Notes: generated by a model from the letters alone, not told the origin. DNA of 10,089 bases from Methylacidiphilaceae bacterium UBA1321 (GCA_002306945.1 DBTH01000113.1:1-10089); one strand, 5' to 3'. Numbered from the stretch's first letter, positions 1 through 6,748 are shown. Numbers and translations are program-made.

Positions 1-177
1 GGTGATCGGCGTATCGATCACGCGCTTGGCGCCGAAACGCTTGAGCAGTCCCTGGCTGACCTTGTACGCGCCGTCGTATTCGGCCACTTCCTCGCCGAGC
101 AGAAGGACGTTTTCGTCGCGTTCCATTTCCTCGGCCAGTGCCTGGTTGAGAGCTTCGCGGTAGGTGATGACTTGCAT
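1..177 (-). CDS. pdhB: Pyruvate dehydrogenase E1 component, beta subunit (N-terminal part, cut by window edge)
   Basis: Only the first 59 codons are in the window, and the frame is still open at base 1. The translation starts MQVITYREALNQALAEEM and continues with the typical E1-beta stretch LLGEEVAEYDGAYKVSQGL and then KRVIDTPIT, which I recognise from the family. With E1-alpha it forms the thiamine diphosphate-dependent decarboxylase of the pyruvate dehydrogenase complex, converting pyruvate to acetyl-CoA in the cytoplasm. It lies 139 bp downstream of pdhA on the same strand, so the two are probably one operon. The ATG at 175-177 is the natural family start, although no SD precedes it. A branched-chain 2-oxoacid or acetoin dehydrogenase E1-beta cannot be fully excluded from 59 residues, but the adjoining pdhA supports PDH. 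Confidence 0.9.
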   Translation of the reverse strand, partial: MQVITYREALNQALAEEMERDENVLLLGEEVAEYDGAYKVSQGLLKRFGAKRVIDTPIT

Positions 178-210
178 GGGGAAAATTTTCGGTTCGGGTT
201 GAAAGGCAAA

Positions 211-312
211 AAGATTTTAGACGGAATTAACGGAATAGGGGGCTCATGGAGAGCGATCCAGGTTTCTTTTTATTCTGATTAGCAATTCCTTTAGTTCCGT
301 TAATTCGGTCAA
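211..312. repeat. Inverted pair of TTCCGTTAATTCCG interspersed repeats in the pdhA-pdhB gap
   Basis: The plus strand at 217-236 reads TTAGACGGAATTAACGGAAT. Its reverse complement occurs exactly, 20 of 20, at 8935-8954. A second copy at 283-312 lies in the opposite orientation to the first and matches 8924-8953 at 26 of 30 positions by eye. The two copies face each other across about 50 bp, so a pdhA-pdhB transcript could fold into an imperfect hairpin here. The function is unknown. It may be a REP-like element, or it may affect mRNA stability or differential expression between the two genes. Confidence 0.7.
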
Positions 313-316
313 AAAA

Positions 317-1381
317 TCAGATCGGTTTATTGCGGAAGGGAATCTCGTTGATCTGGGTTTCCGGTGTGAAGATGTCCTCGTAGATCGTTTCCAGCGCGGG
401 CTCTTCACTCTTTTCGGCGAAGTCGTAGGCTTCCTGCGCGACGGCAGTGGCTTTCTTGTCGATCTCTTCGAAGTCGGTCTCTGTGGCGATTTTTTCGTCG
501 AGCAGGCGGGTGCGGTAGAGCAGGAGCGGATCGTATTTCTTGTACTTCTCGATCTCCTCGCGCGTGCGGTAGGTGCCGGGGTCGGACATCGAATGACCGC
601 GATAGCGGTAGGTGTGGATTTCCATCAAAGTCGGCTGGCTCTCGGTGCGGGCGAGGGAAACCGCCTCAGCCGTCTTGGCGCGGACGTCGTCGATGTCCAT
701 GCCGTTGGCCGTGATGCCGGCCATGTCGTAGCCGTCGGCGCGTTTGACCAGCGGCGAACCGGCTGAGGAACGCGAGACGCTTGTGCCCATCGCATACTCG
801 TTGTTCTCAATGATATAAATAATCGGAAGTTTCCAGAGTGCGGCGAGGTTGAGTGATTCGTGGAAGACGCCCTGGTTGATCGCGCCATCGCCGAGGTAGC
901 AAAGCGTCACCGCGTTGGTGCCTTTATATTTTTGCGCGAATGCGATGCCGATGCCGAGCGCGCTCTGGCCGCCGACAATGCCGTGGCCGCCGTAGAAATG
1001 TTTGTTCGCGTCAAAGAAATGCATCGACCCACCCTTGCCGCGCGAGCAACCGGTGGCCTTGCCGAAAAGTTCGGCCATGCACGCCTTCGGATCCATGCCG
1101 CGGGCCAGTCCGTGACCGTGGTCGCGGTAGGCGGTGATGACGCCGTCGTCGGGATTGAGCACCGAGATCGTGCCGACCGCAACGGCTTCCTGTCCGATGT
1201 AGAGATGGCAGAAACCTTTGATCTTGGCCTGCTGGAAAGCCTGGGCCGCCTTTTCCTCGAAGCGGCGGATCTGCAACATCTGTCGGTAAAGCTCCAGCTT
1301 GCCTTCGCGGTCGAGCGAAGGCAGGAGAGAAGTATTAGACAAACTTTGGCCTTTCATGGATGCTTTATCAGTTGCTGGCAT
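317..1381 (-). CDS. pdhA: Pyruvate dehydrogenase E1 component, alpha subunit
   Basis: This 354-residue protein has the length and order of E1-alpha. The N-terminal segment YRQMLQIRRFEEKAAQAF (about 32-49) is typical. The thiamine diphosphate motif starts at GDG (164-166), and its closing NN is at 193-194. The loop around YRYRGHSMSDPGTYR (258-272) corresponds to the conserved loop that is phosphorylated in mitochondrial enzymes. It decarboxylates pyruvate and transfers the acetyl group to the E2 lipoyl domain, working with the E1-beta encoded immediately downstream. The first ATG (1379-1381) is chosen. A second Met eight codons later is possible, and neither has an SD. The separate alpha and beta E1 form differs from the single-chain AceE of enterobacteria. 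The upstream region is shared with a divergent gene and contains a perfect dyad. Confidence 0.95.
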   Translation of the reverse strand: MPATDKASMKGQSLSNTSLLPSLDREGKLELYRQMLQIRRFEEKAAQAFQQAKIKGFCHLYIGQEAVAVGTISVLNPDDGVITAYRDHGHGLARGMDPKACMAELFGKATGCSRGKGGSMHFFDANKHFYGGHGIVGGQSALGIGIAFAQKYKGTNAVTLCYLGDGAINQGVFHESLNLAALWKLPIIYIIENNEYAMGTSVSRSSAGSPLVKRADGYDMAGITANGMDIDDVRAKTAEAVSLARTESQPTLMEIHTYRYRGHSMSDPGTYRTREEIEKYKKYDPLLLYRTRLLDEKIATETDFEEIDKKATAVAQEAYDFAEKSEEPALETIYEDIFTPETQINEIPFRNKPI

Positions 1382-1448
1382 ATCGGGTTTGTAATATGGA
1401 GGGGCTCAGTGGGTTAATCAAGTGACCAAATGCAAATAGCCTCAAGTA

Positions 1449-1467
1449 AAAGAATAATTTATTCTTT
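1449..1467. promoter_or_regulatory. Perfect 19-bp dyad in a divergent intergenic region
   Basis: AAAGAATAA and TTATTCTTT form a perfect 9+9 inverted repeat around a single central T. It sits between the start of pdhA (1381, minus) and the DUF5069-like gene (1551, plus). A palindrome between divergent starts is a plausible operator, but it is AT-rich and could arise by chance. I could not place a convincing -35/-10 pair for either gene. Confidence 0.35.
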
Positions 1468-1550
1468 CCTGTTTTATTCCACAGCATATCTTATCCTTGT
1501 GTCAGACGCATTATTTAAACACCTAATATAAGCATAAAGCCTGCCTAATT

Positions 1551-2090
1551 ATGAGCACCCTTTCTACAGAGAGCTGGAAGAAATCCTTTCGTTCCCTTTT
1601 CAATCAAGCTGTTGACAAATACCGTTCCGGCCAGCGTGGAGCCGACACCTTCTTTTCGGCCTCGCAGATTGAAGAATTAGCCGCTTTCGGTTATAAACCG
1701 CAGGAATTGTACGACTTTGCGGAAGATCGGGTGAAATATGGCGAGCCCGATTTGGAGCTGGCCCTGGCCATAGCTGCCGTCCGCCGCGATTATTTTTTCC
1801 AGGTGCAACAAGGCAAACTGTCCGGCAATGTCATCGCGATGTCCTCCTTGGCTGGCAAGGATCAATCGGTCGAAGGCATCGTCTGGCTGCCACGCATCAT
1901 CGGCAAGGCCAAGGCGAAGCTTCGCGGCGAGATGCCGCCCGACCTGATGTACAGTTGCTCAGGCGACCGGAAATTTTTCAAGGATAACAACGTCGGCCCG
2001 GTGGAGTTTCTGCGCGCCGTCTGGAAAGCCGATGGCAACGACGGCATCGTGATCGAATTCGTCAAAGAGCAGCGCGCCAGCAAACTCTGA
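1551..2090 (+). CDS. DUF5069-like protein, function unknown
   Basis: A 179-residue soluble protein with no signal peptide or membrane segment. The C-terminal part (about 110-160), with WLPRIIGKAKAKLRGEMPPD, then YSCSGDRKFF and later VEFLRAVW, resembles the DUF5069 family common in Verrucomicrobiota and Planctomycetota: a basic helix, a short turn, then a helix ending in W. This assignment is from memory of the family pattern, not a search. The N-terminal 105 residues look helical, with many charged residues (VDKYRSGQRGADTFFSASQI), and have no recognised domain. It is transcribed divergently from pdhA and convergently with the PEP-CTERM gene. The ATG at 1551 has no SD, like most neighbours. 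The stop is followed by a run of seven T, but only a weak 5-bp stem precedes it. Confidence 0.75.
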   Translation: MSTLSTESWKKSFRSLFNQAVDKYRSGQRGADTFFSASQIEELAAFGYKPQELYDFAEDRVKYGEPDLELALAIAAVRRDYFFQVQQGKLSGNVIAMSSLAGKDQSVEGIVWLPRIIGKAKAKLRGEMPPDLMYSCSGDRKFFKDNNVGPVEFLRAVWKADGNDGIVIEFVKEQRASKL

Positions 2091-2123
2091 GTTTTTTTGC
2101 TTCAGGGGGCTCGGATTGATGAA

Positions 2124-2888
2124 TCAGCAGAGATTCGAGTGTCTGCGTAAGCGGTAACCGGCGAGCATGACCAACCCTCCGAGGAAGATCAATGCATAGG
2201 TGGTCGGTTCTGGTGCAGCAGAAGTAACGGAGACGCTATCGAAATAAGCCTGACCTTCAGTTACCTCAGCACTTTCAGAAGAGCTGTTGGTACCATAAGT
2301 AATGCCTTGCAACGTCAGCGTCAGCAAGGCCCCGTCTGTAAGCGTCCAGTCGCTTGCACTAAAAGTGGTCAACGTCTGCCAGTTGCTCTCGCTATCGAGA
2401 TAGCTGGCCGTGGTCAATCCCGTGGAGCTATTGTAGGAAATCTTCAGAGTCACATCAGTAAGATCAATGCCGTCTGTTTCTCCCAAATCTCCTGTGCTCG
2501 TATTCGTGAACAGGTCATTCACTACCGATCCGTTAGAGACGTAACGATCAATGGCTACCTGCAAATAGTTATTTCCATTGTATACATTCAAGGACAAATT
2601 CACGTCCTGGTTTCCACTCAACGAGTTAAACGAGTCGAGATGAATGACCGTTTGCACTGACCAGTCGCTCGTCGCGGAATAATTGATGGTCTGATTCCAA
2701 TAGGCCTGGGCGTTCACATTGGAAGCAGAAGATGCGGTAAAATTGAGGTGACCGCCGGAAAAGGTCAACCCGGCTGGAACGGATGAAAAATTATTTCCGT
2801 TGTCCAGATTATCGGTAACGGTTGCCGCGTGGGCAAATCCAGTAGTGAGAAGTAACAACGCCCCTAAAAACAATCCCTGTAGTTTCAT
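2124..2888 (-). CDS. PEP-CTERM sorted extracellular protein
   Basis: A secreted protein of about 254 residues. It begins with a clear signal peptide (MKLQGLFLGALLLLTTGFAHA, cut probably before ATV). It ends with a PEP-CTERM signal: the PEP tripeptide, a hydrophobic stretch (YALIFLGGLVMLAG) and a basic tail (YRLRRH). Such signals direct processing by an exosortase and are linked to exopolysaccharide or biofilm matrix in the families where they were described. The region between is rich in Ser, Thr and Asn, with alternating beta-type patterns suggesting a concanavalin A/LamG-like jelly roll; no catalytic motif was seen. I chose the ATG at 2886-2888. The frame extends ten codons further to a TTG at 2916-2918, but that would put FFPETKP ahead of the signal peptide. 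No exosortase gene is in the window. Confidence 0.85.
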   Translation of the reverse strand: MKLQGLFLGALLLLTTGFAHAATVTDNLDNGNNFSSVPAGLTFSGGHLNFTASSASNVNAQAYWNQTINYSATSDWSVQTVIHLDSFNSLSGNQDVNLSLNVYNGNNYLQVAIDRYVSNGSVVNDLFTNTSTGDLGETDGIDLTDVTLKISYNSSTGLTTASYLDSESNWQTLTTFSASDWTLTDGALLTLTLQGITYGTNSSSESAEVTEGQAYFDSVSVTSAAPEPTTYALIFLGGLVMLAGYRLRRHSNLC

Positions 2889-2941
2889 TGGTTTGGTCTC
2901 TGGAAAAAACTTATACAAAAAGCCGCCCGTAAATGCAATGA

Positions 2942-2964
2942 GATTGTTAAGGTTGTAAACAATC
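2942..2964. promoter_or_regulatory. Inverted repeat upstream of the PEP-CTERM gene
   Basis: GATTGTT and AACAATC form a perfect 7-bp inverted repeat with a 9-bp spacer, 53 bp before the chosen start codon of the PEP-CTERM gene. It could be an operator or a leader hairpin. It may also be chance in an AT-rich stretch. Confidence 0.25.
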
Positions 2965-2991
2965 CAAATAATGTAGACCCCCGAAAAAGAA

Positions 2992-3167
2992 TTGCCCCGC
3001 GATGCCGTGGGGAAGGTTCTTTCGACCCTCGTTACAAGGGGGAGACGGCGGTCGGTCTGCCGCCTTCCAGTGAAGGCATGGCTTTATCCCGACGCGCTTA
3101 GGCCTCCATATTGATTAAATATCGGCAGAAAGAATGGAATCCGCAAACACGCGCACCGCAGGGCAAA
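2992..3167 (-). ncRNA. ssrS: Probable 6S RNA (RNA polymerase-binding regulatory RNA)
   Basis: Read on the minus strand, this gene-free stretch has long-range structure. The ends TTGCCCTGCGGTGC (from about 3166) and GCATCGCGGGGCAA (to 2992) pair over 12 of 14 positions. Near the middle is an apical hairpin, GCCTTC/GAAGGC with a 4-nt loop (3062-3077). It is enclosed by CGTCGG against CCGACCG, and the flanks leave room for a central bubble. The 3' arm ...CCACGGCATCGCGGGGC closely resembles the 3' end of E. coli 6S RNA (GCGGCGGCATCTCGGAG), and the 5' end has the same layout. The size of about 176 nt is right. The U-rich ATTCTTTTTC directly after the closing stem suggests a 3' end. 6S RNA binds housekeeping RNA polymerase holoenzyme in stationary phase by mimicking an open promoter. 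The identity is inferred from fold and partial sequence likeness. A convincing promoter was not found. Confidence 0.6.
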
Positions 3168-3225
3168 TGGTTCAAGATGTTCGGACGTGCTGTCCGACTT
3201 TTGCGCTACACCGAGTTTTCAAAGA

Positions 3226-5535
3226 TCAGTTGTCCCGGAAGGAACAACCTAGCGCGGTCTGAAGTGCCTTTCTGACCTTGTCGTGCCAGGCGTTCACTTC
3301 CTTCTCTGTTAATGTTCGGTCAGAGTCCCGATAAGTCAAGGCATATGCCAAAGATTTTTTATCGGCCGGAATTTTTTCGCCTTTCTCGTCAAGGAAAATA
3401 TCGAACAGGTCGATCGATATGAGCCCTGGAATGTGCGCCTTCCTGATCGTCTCGCGCACCTGTTCGTGCGGGAGGTCGCGTGGCACGACGACGGCAAGGT
3501 CGCGGCGCATGGCGGGAAATTGCGGCAGTTCCTTGAACTTCGCCGGCGCTTCCTCTTCGTCGATCCACGAGGTCAAATCGTACTCGGCGTAGAAGACCGG
3601 AGTCTTGATGCCGTGCAGTTTCAAATCGGCGGCGCCGACTTTTCCAATCTCGATCGCCGCCTTCGCGGGCAGGCCGGAGAGGCATTGGAGGAAATCGGTT
3701 GCGGCCTTGAGGTCGAAGAGATCGGCCTTGCGTTCGGGACGCCACCAGGCGGCGTCTTCGATTTCACCGGCAACGAGCAATCCGAGGCGCATCGGTTCGG
3801 CGGTAGCGCCGTCCTTTTGCACATAGACGCGACCGGTCTCGAAGAGTTGCACTCCGGCGGCACCGCGCGAGAGATTGCGGGCGGCAACGGCCAGCAGCGT
3901 GTTCTTCAGGCTGGTGCGCAACTGGGTATACTGTTCATTGAGCGGATTGGTCAGCGTGACGGCGAGGGCCGGGTCGGCGAATTTCTTGTCGACGAGCGAA
4001 TCGGTGATGCACTCGTCCCAACCGCGCGCGGCGAGCGTTTTGCGCAGGATGCGGAGTTTGTTGTAATGGCGGTCGGCTTTGCTCTCGGGGTTGATGCCGA
4101 AGTGAATCGTCGAGGGCAGGGCGGTGAGGCCGTGCAGGCGGGCGATCTCCTCAATGAGATCGACTTCGCGGTCGAGGTCGTGACGGAAGGAGGGAACCTC
4201 CCACTGGATCGCGTTGGCGTCGCGGCTGAGGATGTGAAGTCCGAGACCGGTGAGCCACTGCTCGATCTTTTCAACAGGAACGTGCGCACCCATGAGCTTG
4301 TCGACGGCGGCGGGCCGCAGGGCGACATGGAATTTTTCAATCGGCAACGTGCCTTCGTTGCGTGGGGAGCCGACTACCTGCGCTCCGGCCAATTCGGTCA
4401 AGAGTTGAATGGCGCGGTCACGGGCGAAAGTGAGGAAGCCCGCATCCACGCGGCGTTCGTAGTGGTAGGACGAATCCGACATGAGTCCGAGACGTCGGCT
4501 GGTGCGGCGAACGTTCTGCGGCTTGAACCAGGCGGCTTCGAGGAGAATCTCGGTAGCCGATTCGGTGACGCCGCTGTGGAGTCCGCCCATGACACCGGCC
4601 AGGGCGACGGCTCCGGCTTCGTCGGCGATGACGATGTCGTCAACGAGCAGGTCGTAGGTCTTCTCGTCGAGCGCGGCGAATTTCTCGCCTGTTGCGGCGT
4701 GACGCGCGTGAATGGTCTTGCCGTGGAGCTTGGCCACGTCGAAGGCGTGCAACGGCTGGCCGGTTTCCCACAGGACGAAATTGGTGATGTCGACGACGTT
4801 ATTGATCGGCTTGTGGCCCATCGCGGAAATCTTGTCGGCGAGCCATTGCGGGCTGGGGCCGACCTTGACGTTGACCAGGTGGGTCGCGGAATAGAACGGC
4901 GCGATCTCGGGCGCATCGAGTTTGAGCGACCAGGAATTGGCTTCAGCCGAGGCGGAAAAATGCGAAATGGGCCAGGTCTTGAGCGTGCCCGCGCCGATGG
5001 CGGCGACTTCGCGCGCCATGCCGAGATAAGACAGCAGATCGGGGCGGTTCGGCGTCACTTCGACCTCGAACAAGGTATCGCCGGGCTGGTATTCATGGAA
5101 CAACTTGCCGACGGGCGCGTCCTCTGGAAGGATCAGGATGCCGTCAGATTCCTTGGCCAGACCGAGTTCCTCGGCCGAGCAGCACATGCCCTGGGAAAGT
5201 TCGCCGCGCAGTTTGGATTCCTTGATGACGAAATCGGCGGAGAAACGCGCACCGGGCAAGGCCAGAGGGATCTTGTCCCCGGCCTTGAAATTCTTCGCGC
5301 CGCAAACGACCTGGCGTTCGCCCTGGCCGTCATTGACGCGGCAGACGCGCAGGCGGTCGGCATTGGGGTGCGGGACGAAGCTGACGATCTGGCCGACAAC
5401 GATGTGGGGGCTTTCCAGTCCGCTCTTTTCCACTCCTTCGACGGTGTTGCCTGCGAGCGTGAGTCGCTCGAAGAGTTCATCCGCGGGGAGCGTGATGTCG
5501 ACGTAATCTTTCAGCCAGCGTAACGAGAATTTCAT
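3226..5535 (-). CDS. pheT: Phenylalanyl-tRNA synthetase, beta subunit
   Basis: This 769-residue protein is a full-length PheT. Its order is: N-terminal MKFSLRWLKDYVD; an OB-fold tRNA-binding domain (about 40-150, with PHPNADRLRVCRVN); the junction motif EVTPNRPDLLSYLG (159-172); the B3/B4 editing region (about 214-386, with HAFD at 263-266 and YHYERRVDAG at 357-366); the B5 domain (about 400-470, with VPSFRHDLDREVDLIEEIARLHG); a catalytic-core-like domain; and a C-terminal FDX-ACB anticodon-binding domain (about 672-767, starting FPAMRRDLAVVV). With PheS it forms the alpha2beta2 enzyme that charges tRNA-Phe and removes mischarged tyrosine. The ATG at 5533-5535 is the family start and has no SD. 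pheS is not the adjacent upstream gene: an AT-rich accessory pair lies there instead. Probable 6S RNA follows the stop codon by about 58 bp. Confidence 0.98.
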   Translation of the reverse strand: MKFSLRWLKDYVDITLPADELFERLTLAGNTVEGVEKSGLESPHIVVGQIVSFVPHPNADRLRVCRVNDGQGERQVVCGAKNFKAGDKIPLALPGARFSADFVIKESKLRGELSQGMCCSAEELGLAKESDGILILPEDAPVGKLFHEYQPGDTLFEVEVTPNRPDLLSYLGMAREVAAIGAGTLKTWPISHFSASAEANSWSLKLDAPEIAPFYSATHLVNVKVGPSPQWLADKISAMGHKPINNVVDITNFVLWETGQPLHAFDVAKLHGKTIHARHAATGEKFAALDEKTYDLLVDDIVIADEAGAVALAGVMGGLHSGVTESATEILLEAAWFKPQNVRRTSRRLGLMSDSSYHYERRVDAGFLTFARDRAIQLLTELAGAQVVGSPRNEGTLPIEKFHVALRPAAVDKLMGAHVPVEKIEQWLTGLGLHILSRDANAIQWEVPSFRHDLDREVDLIEEIARLHGLTALPSTIHFGINPESKADRHYNKLRILRKTLAARGWDECITDSLVDKKFADPALAVTLTNPLNEQYTQLRTSLKNTLLAVAARNLSRGAAGVQLFETGRVYVQKDGATAEPMRLGLLVAGEIEDAAWWRPERKADLFDLKAATDFLQCLSGLPAKAAIEIGKVGAADLKLHGIKTPVFYAEYDLTSWIDEEEAPAKFKELPQFPAMRRDLAVVVPRDLPHEQVRETIRKAHIPGLISIDLFDIFLDEKGEKIPADKKSLAYALTYRDSDRTLTEKEVNAWHDKVRKALQTALGCSFRDN

Positions 5536-5608
5536 AGGGAAACGGACATTTCACTCTGACTCGACCTAAAAGTCAATCCGCCGCCCAACGGTAGCTCCTA
5601 ATTTGAAT

Positions 5609-6043
5609 TTAGGTGTTTTTTTTGTCTACTGGCCAAAATTTGTGATGCTTGTCTAAAAAAACAACGTAAAAAACATTGCCTATTACATGCCCTATGACAC
5701 ATGGTCCACCCTGTATATGCATTGAAGCCCATTGGGCATCTTCAGGCACATGTGTAGGACGGGTAAATTCTGAGTGGTTTGGTATGTGTCCGTAAATTGC
5801 AAAACCTTTCTCCTGTATACATTGAATGATTGTTTTTTTGCATTGCTCACGCCATTTATGAAATGCCTTAATAAGCAAACCATCATTATTCCAATCTTCA
5901 AGAGTCTGTCCTTGAGTAGGATCAAATGGAGAAAAATTAAGGCAAAATTGAACGGGTGGCTGTACGAAAACCGTTCCTGACTGACCTTTGAGTGGATTTG
6001 AATTAGCCGCTTGATTTCGCAGCTTGTTTCTATTTTTGCCCAC
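5609..6043 (-). CDS. Small unknown protein, candidate toxin of a Panacea-type pair
   Basis: I do not recognise this 144-residue protein with certainty. It has a basic N-terminus (MGKNRNKLRNQ), the segment VQFCLNFSPFDPTQ (about 31-44), a helical section with WREQCKKTIIQCIQEKG, and a C-terminal core (118-138) with VIGHVIGNVFYVVFLD followed by HHKFWP. The shape 'beta-strand ... FYVVWLD..H.LYP' recalls small proteins found beside Panacea antitoxins; this is a memory-level resemblance only. I chose the GTG at 6041-6043. It has a good SD (CAAGG, 6051-6055) seven bases upstream and overlaps the stop of the Panacea gene by 14 bp, which implies translational coupling. The frame also opens further upstream, with an ATG at 6107-6109 and a GTG at 6125-6127, neither with such an SD. 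The base composition is strikingly AT-rich compared with its neighbours. Acting as a toxin is inferred only from gene order and partner. Confidence 0.7.
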   Translation of the reverse strand: MGKNRNKLRNQAANSNPLKGQSGTVFVQPPVQFCLNFSPFDPTQGQTLEDWNNDGLLIKAFHKWREQCKKTIIQCIQEKGFAIYGHIPNHSEFTRPTHVPEDAQWASMHIQGGPCVIGHVIGNVFYVVFLDKHHKFWPVDKKNT

Positions 6044-6527
6044 TTGTAAGCCTTGACCGATAAAAGCTTTGCATCGTCGTTTTCTTAATTTTTTTATACG
6101 AAGGCTCATTCGGTGGAAGATTTCCACGCGCTTCTTTCCAAGGCGTTTCGGAATGAGTCAGATATTCCAAGTGATAATCTGGCTTATCTCCATACTCTTT
6201 TAAAACACCTTTAATTAAAGCGACTTGGTCATTGTTTAATTGCCTTTCGACAGACGTAATAATTTCTTCTTTGACGTCTTTCTTTATGCAAACTTCACCC
6301 TTAAGAACCGAAAGCTTTTTGACTTCATTCCATACAGCGACACAAACCGGTCCATGAACCCAAGCTTTGAAATCTTCTGGAATTAATGCATTATCGTAAA
6401 AAACAAGATGCCAAGCATCTACGTAATACAAGAGCTTTTGCAACTTCAAATGACTCATAGCTCCATGTATTGCAAGGATATATTTAGCTAAATCAAATGC
6501 AAGAATTTGTGGAAATTCACGGCCCAT
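6030..6527 (-). CDS. Panacea-domain (SocA/DUF4065-like) protein, probable antitoxin
   Basis: This 165-residue protein matches the Panacea (formerly DUF4065, GepA/SocA-like) pattern. Visible are FDLAKYIL (11-18), HLKLQKLLYYVDAWHL (26-41), the hallmark FKAWVHGPV (53-61), and near the C-terminus HSETPWKEARG (125-135). Established knowledge: Panacea domains serve as antitoxins against many unrelated toxins in two-gene operons. The Caulobacter member SocA instead acts as a proteolysis adaptor for the toxin SocB. The ATG (6525-6527) is well supported by the SD AAGGT at 6532-6536. The partner gene overlaps its end. Both are AT-rich, and their strong SD sites differ from pdhA, pdhB and pheT, which suggests horizontal transfer. 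The antitoxin comes first, which is common for TA pairs. An inverted repeat upstream may be an autoregulatory operator. Confidence 0.88.
   Translation of the reverse strand: MGREFPQILAFDLAKYILAIHGAMSHLKLQKLLYYVDAWHLVFYDNALIPEDFKAWVHGPVCVAVWNEVKKLSVLKGEVCIKKDVKEEIITSVERQLNNDQVALIKGVLKEYGDKPDYHLEYLTHSETPWKEARGNLPPNEPSYKKIKKTTMQSFYRSRLTSGQK
6051..6055 (-). promoter_or_regulatory. Ribosome binding site of the candidate toxin gene
   Basis: CAAGG on the minus strand lies seven bases before the GTG at 6041-6043. It decides the start of the candidate toxin and places that start inside the last codons of the Panacea gene. Confidence 0.55.
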
Positions 6528-6531
6528 AATT

Positions 6532-6536
6532 ACCTT
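6532..6536 (-). promoter_or_regulatory. Ribosome binding site of the Panacea gene
   Basis: AAGGT on the minus strand, four bases before the ATG at 6525-6527. It fixes the start of the Panacea gene. Confidence 0.65.
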
Positions 6537-6556
6537 GTAGCAAATTGGAAAAGATA

Positions 6557-6591
6557 GACCAATTGTTTTTTACAAATCGGTCGTTCTTATA
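6557..6591 (-). promoter_or_regulatory. Possible promoter and operator of the Panacea pair
   Basis: An imperfect inverted repeat, GACCAATTGT with ACAAATCGGTC (6557-6582), lies 30-55 bp before the Panacea ATG. Just upstream of it on the minus strand is TATAAG (6586-6591), which could be a -10 box. A convincing -35 was not found. A dyad overlapping the transcription start would suit autoregulation of a TA operon, but this is inference. Confidence 0.3.
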
Positions 6592-6676
6592 AGATTACAT
6601 AAATCGACATACTTCTCTATTGGGAATTAAATAAAGGTTGCTATCTCAGTCTGTAGTAACAAGAAGCAGTCGCCAC

Positions 6677-6706
6677 TAAAAAAAGACTTTAGCACATCGC
6701 TAGTCT
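6677..6706 (-). terminator. Rho-independent terminator after the hemerythrin gene
   Basis: On the minus strand AGACT-AGC-GATGT-GCT-AA-AGTCT forms an 8-bp stem with a 2-nt bulge, followed directly by a run of T (plus-strand A run at 6678-6684). It lies about 43 bp after the hemerythrin stop codon and before the AT-rich island, so it should separate the two transcription units. Confidence 0.75.
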
Positions 6707-6748
6707 GGGCGTTAGTCTTGCGTGTGCAGGGTGCGCTGCGTGTGCGGA

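Noticed and set aside
1497..1532. Promoter TTGTGT ... TAATAT for the DUF5069-like gene
   Set aside because: The spacing between the boxes is about 21 bases, too long for a standard sigma-70 promoter.
3181..3197. Hairpin TCGGAC/GTCCGA after pheT as a terminator
   Set aside because: On the minus strand it is followed by AACATCTTG rather than a T run. On the plus strand only four T follow and no gene would be ending there.
3433..5523. A 696-codon open frame on the plus strand, antisense to pheT
   Set aside because: It mirrors pheT exactly, has no recognisable domain and is rich in Gly, Glu, Val and Arg, as expected for the reverse complement of a GC-rich gene.
5592..5613. CCTAA/TTAGG inverted repeat at the end of the candidate toxin gene
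   Set aside because: Only five pairs with no T run; it overlaps the stop codon and is probably chance in AT-rich DNA.
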